A stretch of DNA of 64,000 bases from Streptomyces sp. WMMB 322 (lineage in GTDB: Bacteria; Actinomycetota; Actinomycetes; Streptomycetales; Streptomycetaceae): positions 210,228 to 274,227 of the forward strand of contig NZ_FMHI01000003.1 of assembly GCF_900090145.1 (NCBI RefSeq), given 5' to 3'. Positions 33,301 through 40,358 of the stretch are shown here, in pieces (positions within the stretch are counted from its first letter, which is position 1; every line of letters starts with the position of its first letter). The notes below the pieces were generated by a model. The model was not told where the DNA came from. It searched no databases and saw only the letters and a list, made by a program, of their open reading frames with translations. Position numbers and translations under genes: made by a program.

Positions 33301-35013
33301 TCCTACGACCCTTTGGGCCGGCTTCTTCGCGCGACTTCCCCGAAAGTCACACTCGACTTCGAGTTTGACGTCGCCGGACGGCTGCTTGCTGAGAACGTCG
33401 ACGGGCGCAGTATTCGAATCGAGTACGACGAACTCGGCCGTCGCACCTCCCGAACTACGCCTACAGGCGCTGTGACCACGTTCACCTACGACGAGGTCGG
33501 AAATCGCACATCGCTGGCGACTGACGGGCACCGCATCAATTTCGTCCACGATGCGGTTGGACGTGAGATCGAGCGTGCCTTCGGTGAAACCGTCGCTCTC
33601 AATTCAGTCTGGGATCCGCTGGGTCGCTTGACGGACCAAGAGTTGGTGACCAATGCCAGTACCCAGCGGGCTCGCTCCTACAGCTACCGGGCGGACAGTC
33701 ATCTCGCGGCCATCACCGACCATGTGACCGGCGCCGCCCAACACATGGACCTGGACGCCGTCGGTCGTCCGATCACGGTCTCCGCGGACGGTTGGGTGGA
33801 GTCCTACGCCTACGACCAGGCGGGAAATCAGACACAGGCGACCTGGCCGGACGAAGCAGGAAGCCCAAGCGCCCGCGGCGAACGGACGTACCAGGGTACC
33901 CAGATCCTTACGGCCGGCTCTGTGCGCTACGAACACGACGCTGCAGGCCGTATGACGCTGCGCCAGAAAGCCCGCCTCTCCCGCAAGCCGGACACTTGGC
34001 GCTACGAATGGGACGCCGAAGACCGTCTCATCGCCTGCACTACACCCGACGGCGCCCGCTGGAGCTACGCCTACGATCCTCTCGGGCGCCGCGCCGCCAA
34101 GTACCGCCTCGATGAAGGCGGCTCACCCATCGAAGCCGTCTACTTCACCTGGGACGGAACCCGACTCGCGGAACAGTCCGACACCACCACCGGTGTCACC
34201 CTGACCTGGGACCACGAGGGCGACCGCCCTCTCACTCAGTACGAGCGCAAGCCCCTGAGCCAGGGCCAGGTCGACTCCCGGTTCTTCGCCATCGTCACCG
34301 ACTTGGTCGGCACCCCTACCGAACTCGTCGACGAACACGGGAACATCTCCTGGCACACCCGCACGACACTCTGGGGCGCAACCACCTGGAATCGCGACGC
34401 CACGGCCTACACCCCCCTCCGGTTCCCCGGTCAGTACGCCGATCCTGAGACCGCCCTCCACTACAACCTCCATCGCCACTACGACCCGGACACCGCCCGA
34501 TACACGTCACCCGACCCCCTCGGTCTCGTTCCCGCTCCGAACCCGGCCGCCTACGTCCTCAATCCATACAGTTGGACGGACCCGCTCGGTCTGGCCCCGT
34601 GTGACACGGTGACGGTGTACCGCAAGCAGACCAATCACCCGCTGAGTCAACGGGTGCACATCGGAGACAACGGCGAGGTCGTGATCAGCGGAAATGGGAA
34701 GCTGTACCTCAACATGAGTGGTGATATCAGACACACAACAGAATTCCGAGGTGACGGCGGACAGATCGTTGCTTTCGACGTGAGTCGTGAGTACCGAGAC
34801 TCTGTGAGAGACGCAGCACTGCCACAGAACCGCGCGGATCACCCCGACGGGGACTCGTTCACGAAGGCGGAATGGAGACAGCTCCTGCAAGAGTACCCGG
34901 AGATTTCCGACCCGACCAAAGGGCCGGACCTCTACGGGATCTCCGACAAGCTTCTCGGGGAATTGCGAGGAAACGTCATTCCCGGCTCAGGCAGAGTAAT
35001 TCAAGAAGGTTGA
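30373..35013 (+). CDS. RHS-repeat polymorphic toxin with WXG100-like N-terminus and unrecognised C-terminal toxin domain
   Basis: 1546 residues; ATG 30373 follows GTACGGGGG and gives GYVLPGWLDEILDFIGINWPN. Layout: helical, WXG100-like delivery region (1-190, ending in an Ala/Gly membrane-like stretch at about 115-150), glycine-rich hinge (about 196-235), a second helical ESX-like block (236-345), DUF6531 (about 386-450: DPIDMATGEVFQHQTDLTLP), about 20 YD/RHS repeats (580-1330), the RHS core end with YDPDTARYTSPDPLGL and NPYSWTDPLGLAP (to about 1410), then a 137-residue tip. RHS shells encapsulate and then release the tip as a toxin. The tip (VTVYRKQTNHPLSQRVHIG ... FRGDGGQIVAFDVS ... GSGRVIQ) matches no family I can name; ADP-ribosyltransferase-like is possible. 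The lower GC from about 34600 suggests an exchanged tip. Probably a contact-dependent antibacterial effector. Confidence 0.88.
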   Translation: MGYVLPGWLDEILDFIGINWPNVDEDDYREMADAMREFAEKFEGHGGEAHAAVNRILASSEGYAVDALKGHWGKVKGSHLDKVPEIARTFAKACDVVADVIYGMKVKAEIELGAMAASAGIAIGAAVVTGGLSALIGAAQVTAMRELIRRLIKEAQEEIVERLLAEVTEPVTAKLEKMTEDMILDLADDAISLPPGQSGGDGGGDAGGGGGDGKPGGMNLNSAGGGGGSGAGGGGGRMRIDLNEFDNGAEKLSRHGSDLQTNALAPLGRAKGAFGRTKGRDPFTQAFDSVLDGALNGSEKALKKVAKHVGEGVPGGVRSMAKKHRDNENSVADSMKAITSRGDGKGPGGLPGGPNPAGKNAPGKHKPPSPELSAKGRNAADKCLGGDPIDMATGEVFQHQTDLTLPGVLPLVIERTHISGYRNGRFYGPSWASTLDERLEVAEDGKELWWHRLDGSSLRYGHAPDMIGEQVHPYEGHRIPLTCVQGSSGWDLAVTDPRTGLTRRFLPPEDGAQGLWWLTEVEDRNGNGISIDREADGTPTAVRHDGGYHVEVTADDGLISGIAVRTPDGPVQVKSYSYDDARNLTHIVNSSGLPLVFGYDDQHRITSWTDRNDSTYQFIYDERGRVTRTVGPEGYLSSQLEYDTAQRITRYTDSLGAVTTYHLNHLGQVIAETDPLGNTVHSEWDRHDNLLSRTDALGHTTRFEWADNHVDLVAVHRPDGTSTTTAYNAMHLPVEITLPDGAVWQQEFDRRGNCTAAVAPDGTTTYYAHDPAGAVASVTDAAGARTCVTNNAAGLAITVTDPGGSRTECARDAFGRPVAITDPLGATSQLQWTVEGKPARRVAPDGTEQAWTWDGEGNRLSHTGPSGEETHCRYTHFDRLVSRTTPDGATYTFDYDTELRLTQVTDPHGFTWNYTYDRAGHLVAESDFDNREVTYEHDGAGRLASRTTPLGERIRFERDALGRTIAKDAAGAITHYSYDPLGRLLRATSPKVTLDFEFDVAGRLLAENVDGRSIRIEYDELGRRTSRTTPTGAVTTFTYDEVGNRTSLATDGHRINFVHDAVGREIERAFGETVALNSVWDPLGRLTDQELVTNASTQRARSYSYRADSHLAAITDHVTGAAQHMDLDAVGRPITVSADGWVESYAYDQAGNQTQATWPDEAGSPSARGERTYQGTQILTAGSVRYEHDAAGRMTLRQKARLSRKPDTWRYEWDAEDRLIACTTPDGARWSYAYDPLGRRAAKYRLDEGGSPIEAVYFTWDGTRLAEQSDTTTGVTLTWDHEGDRPLTQYERKPLSQGQVDSRFFAIVTDLVGTPTELVDEHGNISWHTRTTLWGATTWNRDATAYTPLRFPGQYADPETALHYNLHRHYDPDTARYTSPDPLGLVPAPNPAAYVLNPYSWTDPLGLAPCDTVTVYRKQTNHPLSQRVHIGDNGEVVISGNGKLYLNMSGDIRHTTEFRGDGGQIVAFDVSREYRDSVRDAALPQNRADHPDGDSFTKAEWRQLLQEYPEISDPTKGPDLYGISDKLLGELRGNVIPGSGRVIQEG

Positions 35014-35025
35014 GTAAAAGAGCAA

Positions 35026-35601
35026 ATGATTCATGACGTGGCCAGTCTTGAAGCGGAGATCCAGCGCCTCCGCGAGGGAGTCGACGCGAGCCTGGTTCCA
35101 CCGGTTCTCTCTCGTTTCGTCGTCGAACTTGAGAGAGAGGCAGGAGAATACAGCGACGAATTGAAAAAGGTTCTCGATGCCGCACTGAACTTGGGCATCA
35201 CCGAGGACTTCGAGGGGGAAGATGTCCCCGTTGATACTTTGTCGCCATGGTTCGTGGAGGTCAGCTCGGAGGCACCGACAAAGGCCCCCCCGCCTGCTCT
35301 GCGCGGGCGCAGCCAATACTTGTCCCACATCACCAGCGGGCCGTGGCAGCTCCAGGACTGGCTGTACCGTTTCTGCCCCGAGGAGGAATCCAGAGGGTGG
35401 GCCTGGTGGGATTTGACTAGCCCCGCAGCCGGAGTTGTTCACATCTGGGTGGACAGCTGGGGTGAGGACTTCTTCGGCTGCGACGACCTGCGCTGGCTGG
35501 CATACACCGCCGGGGCGAGTCGGCTGTCCGGTCCCGAACTCCATAATGCCGAACGTTGGCTTCAGGAGCACCGAGCGGACGAGAACGGCGATGCTCGCTG
35601 A
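35026..35601 (+). CDS. Candidate immunity protein for the RHS toxin
   Basis: 191 residues, starting 12 bp after the toxin stop. No family is recognised. The N-terminal third is helical and charged (SLEAEIQRLREGVDASLVPP; REAGEYSDELKKVLDAALN), the rest is aromatic-rich (SGPWQLQDWLYRFCPEEESRGWAWWDLT; VHIWVDSWGEDFFGCDDLRWLAYTAGA). It is acidic overall. Position directly after a polymorphic toxin, small soluble acidic form and atypical codon use are the usual marks of an immunity gene. Ribosome binding site is weak (AAGAGC); ATG 35035 nearby is out of frame. Function is inferred from context only. Confidence 0.65.
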   Translation: MIHDVASLEAEIQRLREGVDASLVPPVLSRFVVELEREAGEYSDELKKVLDAALNLGITEDFEGEDVPVDTLSPWFVEVSSEAPTKAPPPALRGRSQYLSHITSGPWQLQDWLYRFCPEEESRGWAWWDLTSPAAGVVHIWVDSWGEDFFGCDDLRWLAYTAGASRLSGPELHNAERWLQEHRADENGDAR

Positions 35602-36214
35602 GACATCTACGGGTAATCCGCCACGCACGCTGAAGGGTCGTTACAACGACTCCACCATCACGGTCTACCAGGCATATCCAGAGGCGATCGCGGGGCGGGC
35701 CGTCTCCGCAGGCACCTTCGTCCCCCCTTTCAAGAGGGACAGAATGACCTGGATCAAGCCTTCGTACCTGTGGATGATGTATCGGTCGGGGTGGGCCCAG
35801 AAGTCCGGCCAAGAGCGCGTGCTGGCAATTGAAATCACTCGCCAAGGTCTGGAATGGGCACTCTCACACTCGGCTCTCAGCCACTTCTCCCCAGAGGTAC
35901 ACAGCAGCAGAGAGGATTGGCGAGCAGAGCTCAGCGAAATGCCAGTGCGTGTCCAATGGGATCCCGAGCGATCTCTCGACCTGACTCCATTGCCCGGGCG
36001 AGCGATTCAAGTGGGTCTCTCAGGAGAAGCAGTCGAGCGCTATGTGGACAGTTGGATCGTTTCTATGACCGACATCACGGCCCTGGTCCACGAGGTACAT
36101 TCCGCTGTGCGAGCAGGGCAGGTGGCGAAGGCGAACTCGATGCTGCCGGTTGAATCGGTCTACCCTCTTCCGGAATCAATCCGTCGCCGGATCGGGGCTG
36201 ACTCGGCCGATTGA
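35591..36214 (+). CDS. DUF4291-domain protein in the RHS module
   Basis: 207 residues. It covers the whole DUF4291 family: ITVYQAYPEAIAGRAVSAG, the signature VPPFKRDRMTWIKPSYLWMM and YRSGWAQKSGQERVLAIEI, then PVRVQWDPERSLDL and RAIQVGLSGEAVERYV. The biochemical activity of DUF4291 is not established as far as I know. The ATG lies inside the end of the immunity gene (11-bp overlap), so the two are translated together, and codon use is similarly AT-richer than the flanks. It could be a second immunity protein, a toxin-modifying factor, or a passenger. Confidence 0.8.
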   Translation: MLAETSTGNPPRTLKGRYNDSTITVYQAYPEAIAGRAVSAGTFVPPFKRDRMTWIKPSYLWMMYRSGWAQKSGQERVLAIEITRQGLEWALSHSALSHFSPEVHSSREDWRAELSEMPVRVQWDPERSLDLTPLPGRAIQVGLSGEAVERYVDSWIVSMTDITALVHEVHSAVRAGQVAKANSMLPVESVYPLPESIRRRIGADSAD

Positions 36215-36364
36215 CCTGCAGCAAGGACCACGATCCCCGGGTCCACCCGGCGTCGATGTGCCGACTTCGACCATGCCCGCCTGTGAAGCCGGACCGCGGC
36301 AATGAATATCCGCCGCCGCCGAAGTCGGCATGGGCGACCTCATCCACCCCACATGGAGGACGGC

Positions 36365-36706
36365 ATGGCCCGGGAACTCTTCGCAGGTGTCCCCGTCACC
36401 GACTACGCCTCGGCTCTGCCCTGGTACGAGCGGTTCTTCGGCAAGGAGCCGGCGTTTCTGCCGAACGACATCGAGGCGGTGTGGGAGGTGGCCGAGCAGC
36501 GCTACGTCTACATCGTGGAGGACCGGGACCGGGCGGGAAACGCCCTGGTGCTGTCGTTCGTCGACGACCTCGACGAGCGGGTCGCCCAGATCGCCGGTCG
36601 GGGCATCGAACCCGCGAAGCGCGAAACGTACGAGGGCGGCGTGACCAAGGTGAGCTACCGGGACGCGGACGGCAACGAGATCAGCCTCGGCGGCGGCCCG
36701 GGCTGA
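36365..36706 (+). CDS. VOC-family (glyoxalase/bleomycin resistance-like) protein
   Basis: 113 residues; ATG 36365 follows GGAGGACGGC. One VOC module pair: ARELFAGVPVTDYASALPWYERFFGKEPAFLPN, then VYIVEDRDRAGNALVLSFVDDLDERVAQI and VSYRDADGNEISLGG. The metal-ligand positions of glyoxalase I are not all conserved, so it may bind rather than turn over a small molecule. Base composition returns to normal here, so it is probably not part of the toxin module. Confidence 0.8.
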   Translation: MARELFAGVPVTDYASALPWYERFFGKEPAFLPNDIEAVWEVAEQRYVYIVEDRDRAGNALVLSFVDDLDERVAQIAGRGIEPAKRETYEGGVTKVSYRDADGNEISLGGGPG

Positions 36707-37003
36707 CGGCGCCTCCGACGCCGAGAACCGCTGATCCTCCTGCGCGAGCAGGTCAGTTGTCGGTACGAACGCCCTCCGGTGGTGTCAACCGTGCCTCACG
36801 CCGAGACCGACGTCCCCGCCTGCTGTCAGCGGCAGACCAGGTCACGCAGCCCGACCCGCCCGCCGCACTCTTGTACCGCTGCCGCCCCCCTTCCGTACCG
36901 CTCGTCCGCCGTAACCCGCAGGACACCGACTCCCGTTGAACCGCGCAGGGACACCGGACGGACGCACAGGGACACCGGACAGAGGGGTACAGGGGTACGG
37001 GCC

Positions 37004-37903
37004 ATGGACGGGGACAAGGGCCGCGGCGCTGCGGGGGCCGCCGGGCGAAGGGACTACACGACCGACGGGGCCGACAGGACCGGGTGGGACCCGGGACTGG
37101 AGGACGACTCCGGCGCGGTCGTGAAGGCCGTCGGGCGGCAGATCAAGCTGTGGCGGGAGGCGGCGGGGCTGACGCAGGCGGAGCTGGGGGCAGCCATCGG
37201 GTACGGGGAGGATCTGGTCTCCTCCGTGGAGCGCGGAAGACGCGTGCCCAGGCCGGAGTTTCTGACGGCGGTGGACGAAGTGCTCGGTGCCGGCGGCAAG
37301 TTGGCGGCGATGAAGGGCGACGTGGCGGAGGCCCGCTATCCCAAGAAGGTGCGGGATCTGGCCAGGATCGAGGCCGAGGCGGTGGAGCTCGGGGCGTACG
37401 GCAATCACAACGTCCACGGTCTGCTCCAGACGGAGGAGTACGCGCGGGCGCTGTTCCGGATGCGTCGCCCCGCCTACGGCGAGGACGACCTGGAGCGGTT
37501 TCTGGCCGCCCGCATGGCCCGGCAGGAGATCTTCCACAGGACTCCCCCGCCGACGCTGACGTTCGTGCAGGAGGAGGTCACGCTGCGGCGTCCGGTCGGC
37601 GGCAGGCCGGTGCTGCGGCGGCAGCTCGAACACCTCCTCCACGTGGGCAAGTTGCGGCATGTGGAGATCCAGGTCATGCCTACGGACCGGGAGGATCACG
37701 CGGGCATGGGAGGCCAGCTCCAGGTGCTCAAGCTGAGGGACGGCGCGACGGTCGGATACGCGGCCGCACAGCTGACGACCCACCTCATGTCCGACCCGAA
37801 AGAGGCTCAGGTGCTGGAGCTGCGGTATGGAATCATCCGGTCTCAGGCTCTCAGCCCACGGGAGTCCCTGGCCTTCATCGCGAAAGTGCTTGGAGAGACA
37901 TGA
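37004..37903 (+). CDS. XRE-family regulator with DUF5753 (Scr1-type) C-terminal domain
   Basis: 299 residues from ATG 37004. After a 40-residue charged lead, an XRE HTH (VGRQIKLWREAAGLTQAELGAAIGYGEDLVSSVERGRRVPRPEF) is followed by the DUF5753 domain: DLARIEAEAVELGAYGNHNVHGLLQTEEYARALF, FLAARMARQEIFHR, RRQLEHLLHVGKLRHVEIQVMP. Streptomyces encodes many such proteins, each paired with a small DUF397 protein; some pairs control development, antibiotic production or act as toxin-antitoxin-like units. The stop overlaps the DUF397 start (ATGA). Confidence 0.9.
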   Translation: MDGDKGRGAAGAAGRRDYTTDGADRTGWDPGLEDDSGAVVKAVGRQIKLWREAAGLTQAELGAAIGYGEDLVSSVERGRRVPRPEFLTAVDEVLGAGGKLAAMKGDVAEARYPKKVRDLARIEAEAVELGAYGNHNVHGLLQTEEYARALFRMRRPAYGEDDLERFLAARMARQEIFHRTPPPTLTFVQEEVTLRRPVGGRPVLRRQLEHLLHVGKLRHVEIQVMPTDREDHAGMGGQLQVLKLRDGATVGYAAAQLTTHLMSDPKEAQVLELRYGIIRSQALSPRESLAFIAKVLGET

Positions 37904-38106
37904 CTTTGCAGCCCACTGCCCCGGACACCGCCAACCTGGCCTGGATCAAGAGCAGTTACAGCGGCAGCGACGACAACGACTGCGTCGAGGCCGCCGCCGC
38001 GACGGCAAGCGTCCACGTCCGCGACTCGAAGAACGCGCACGGCCCGCGGCTCACCTTCCCCGCCGGGGCCTGGAGCGAGTTCGTCTCGTTCGCCGCGCCC
38101 CGTTGA
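37900..38106 (+). CDS. DUF397 protein, partner of the XRE regulator
   Basis: 68 residues: TANLAWIKSSYSGSDDNDCVEAAA, then VHVRDSKNAHGPRLTFPAGAWSEFV. These are the DUF397 landmarks (W-x-KSSYS; CVEVA-like; VRDSK; F-x-P-x-W-x-F). The ATG overlaps the upstream stop by 4 bp, with TTGGAGA before it. Family members bind or antagonise the cognate HTH protein. Confidence 0.9.
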   Translation: MTLQPTAPDTANLAWIKSSYSGSDDNDCVEAAAATASVHVRDSKNAHGPRLTFPAGAWSEFVSFAAPR

Positions 38107-38227
38107 TCCGGACGGGCGGCCGGGCGTCGTCCGGTGCCCGGCCTTCAGCCCGGAGCCGAACCGTCAGGTGAGCCCCGCCCCAGGGCGGTGCGTCCGTCAT
38201 CGTCCCGGGGCCGCGGGCGCCGAACGC

Positions 38228-38746
38228 TCAGCGACGGTTCCAGTGCCTCTCGCCCAGGCCCTCACCCGTCCACTGCCTCTTCACCTCGTCGGCGAACTCC
38301 AGCGCACGCTGAGCGTCCCGGATGCCTTCGAAGGGGTCCCGGTACGTCCGCGACGGGGACGGCGCGGCCGAGGGCGTCCTCGTGGGCTGTGTCGTGGCGG
38401 GTGCCGGCTTCGGCGGGGCCTTCGTCTTCGTGGGCTCGGGGGAGGAAGTCGGAGGCGGCGGCGACGGAGTGGGCTCACGGGGGACGGCCGAAGCGGGGGG
38501 CCTGTTCTTGGAGATCGGCTCCGGGTCGTTGCCGCCCGCCAGCAGAACGCCCGCGGCCACGCCCGCGCCGACGAGGGCAAGGGCGACGCTCACCGTGAGC
38601 CGCGCGGGCACGCGGTTCCGGAAGGTCAGCCGCAGAGCGGCGGACGGGGTGGGATAGGCGACGCGGTAGAGATCATGGCCGCAGTCGCCGCAGGACTCGG
38701 ACGTCGCAGATGATCGCGTCCCGCATCGGGGGCATGTGGTCAGCAT
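38228..38746 (-). CDS. Zinc-ribbon, single-pass membrane protein with proline-rich extracytoplasmic stretch
   Basis: 172 residues from ATG 38746 (GGAG 8 nt upstream; a GTG two codons earlier is possible). Two CxxC pairs, CPRC at residue 5 and CGDC near residue 19, form a small cytoplasmic zinc ribbon. A single hydrophobic helix (TVSVALALVGAGVAAGVLLAGG) follows, then a Pro/Thr/Ser-rich region of about 65 residues and a C-terminal helical piece (DPFEGIRDAQRALEFADEVKRQW). No family recognised beyond the generic zinc-ribbon membrane type. Convergent with the DUF397 gene. Confidence 0.65.
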   Translation of the reverse strand: MLTTCPRCGTRSSATSESCGDCGHDLYRVAYPTPSAALRLTFRNRVPARLTVSVALALVGAGVAAGVLLAGGNDPEPISKNRPPASAVPREPTPSPPPPTSSPEPTKTKAPPKPAPATTQPTRTPSAAPSPSRTYRDPFEGIRDAQRALEFADEVKRQWTGEGLGERHWNRR

Positions 38747-39506
38747 GCGCACACTCCAGGGCAGTCCTCGGGGTCACACCACTATCCGCTTGCACTCGTG
38801 TACCTGCGGACAGTAACGGCGCAACCGCCGGTAACGAGACCCCCAGGCTGCACGAATCGGCCGGCGCCGTCGACGCGATTGTCATCAACGGACATATGGC
38901 GGCGTGGTGTTGAACCGTCGCGGGGTGCCGTCGGCGCGGGCCGCCGGGCGACGAGGCGCGAACGAACCCCGATCGGTACGGTCAGAGCGGTCGTGGCGGC
39001 TGCTCTCGGTTCGCCTTCGCGGATCAGGCCTTCCGGCACAGGCCTTCGCGCACCAGCGGGCCGTCTTCACGACCGGCGCGGCCGTTGACCACCGCTGCCC
39101 CGGGAATTTCCAGGGGCCCGGCTGCCGTGCTCCAACCGCCGGGCCCCACTTGCCCCCCTTCGGCCTCCTGCATCCCCCCAAGAGGCCCAAGTACCTGGTA
39201 AGACCCCCAACACCCCGGAAGGGTTGCACGCGCTCCGGAATTTCCTCTTCAGGATCTTCCGGACGCCTTCCGGACCCCCTTCCACGGACCCTTCCGGACC
39301 CCTTCGGGACCCGTCGGCGCTCAAGCCGGTGAGCGTGCCGCCGTCAGGGAGCACCCACCCACGGGAGCAGTCACGCACCGTGCGAGCGCCCCGCGCTCAC
39401 GACACCCCTGTCACGACGTCACCGCCACGGCCTCACTGTCACGACGTCACCGTCACGACCCCGCGCACAACCTCACGCCTCACGACCCCGGCTCACGACC
39501 CCCGGC
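38747..39506. other. 760-bp non-coding region with short repeats
   Basis: No gene is supported on either strand; open frames have mixed third-position GC and no family features. It contains a CTTCCGGAC-type repeat cluster (39254-39312), a 17-bp direct repeat CTGTCACGACGTCACCG (39409-39425 and 39436-39452) and runs of CTCACGACCCC leading into the stop of the next gene. It borders the large sugar catabolic locus. Confidence 0.6.
39409..39452. repeat. 17-bp direct repeat with 27-bp period
   Basis: CTGTCACGACGTCACCG occurs at 39409-39425 and, exactly, at 39436-39452. The core ACGACGTCAC is near-palindromic around GACGTC. Confidence 0.75.
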
Positions 39507-40358
39507 TCACGACCCCACGCCGACGACGTGCCGCACGTACCGCTCCGCCGTCTCGGCCAGGACCTCGGCGCCGTCGCGGGCCCACAGGCCCGGATTGAAG
39601 ATCTCCACCTCGATCGGCCCGTCGTAGCCCGTCGCGTCGACGAGTTCGCGGAAGCCGCGCAGGTCGACGGCGCCGTCGCCGAGTTGGCCGCGGCCGAGCA
39701 GCACGCCCTCGGGCAGCGGCGTGACCCAGTCCGCCAGCTGGAAGGACGCCAGCCTGCCGCCCGCTCCGGCGCGTTCGATGTGTGCCGGAGCCAGGTCGTC
39801 CCACCACACGTGGTACGTGTCGACGACGACGCCCACCTGCTCCGCCGGGAACCGTTCGGCCAGGTCGAGGGCCTGCCCGAGCGTGGAGACGACGCAGCGG
39901 TCGGAGGCGAACATCGGGTGCAGCGGCTCGATCGCCAGCCGCACGCCGCGCTCCCCCGCGTACGGGGCGAGTTCGGCGAGCGCGTCCGCGATCCGCTCCC
40001 GCGCACCCGCCAGGTCCCTACTTCCCTCGGGGAGACCGCCGGAGACCAGCACCAGCGTGGACGTCCCCAGGGTCGCGGCCTCGTCGATCGCGGCGCGGTT
40101 GTCCGCGACGGCGCGGCGGCGCTCCGCCGGGTCGAGGGCGGTGAAGAAGCCACCGCGGCACAGGGAGGTCACGCTCAGCCCCGTGTCCCGCATCAGTTTC
40201 GCGGACGCTTCCGGGCCGTACTCCTGGACGGGTTCGCGCCACAGTCCCACCTGGGTGATGCCGAGCTTGCCGCAGGCGTCGGCGAGTCCGGGAAGCGGGA
40301 GCTGCTTGACGGTCTGCTGGTTGACGGAGAAGCGGGCGAGCCCCGCGGCGGCGTTCAC
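39507..40358 (-). CDS. Sugar phosphate isomerase/epimerase-like TIM barrel
   Basis: 283 residues; GTG 40358 follows GGTGGAGGC and overlaps the stop of the DUF993 gene by 4 bp. AP-endonuclease-2/xylose-isomerase-like barrel: RFSVNQQTVKQLPLPGLADACGKLG, GLSVTSLCRGGFF, metal-binding IEPLHPMFASDRC, VGVVVDTYHVWWDD and PIEVEIFNPGLW. The Glu and His residues that coordinate metal in this superfamily are in place. Members isomerise, epimerise or carry out beta-elimination of keto-sugars. Together with the adjacent DUF993 and Gfo/Idh genes it forms the last part of the locus, downstream of the operator at 42866. Confidence 0.82.
   Translation of the reverse strand: MNAAAGLARFSVNQQTVKQLPLPGLADACGKLGITQVGLWREPVQEYGPEASAKLMRDTGLSVTSLCRGGFFTALDPAERRRAVADNRAAIDEAATLGTSTLVLVSGGLPEGSRDLAGARERIADALAELAPYAGERGVRLAIEPLHPMFASDRCVVSTLGQALDLAERFPAEQVGVVVDTYHVWWDDLAPAHIERAGAGGRLASFQLADWVTPLPEGVLLGRGQLGDGAVDLRGFRELVDATGYDGPIEVEIFNPGLWARDGAEVLAETAERYVRHVVGVGS

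Noticed and set aside
32100-34400. Possible DNA repeat array in the RHS gene
   Set aside because: The repetition is at protein level (YD repeats); the DNA units are too diverged to be a repeat array.
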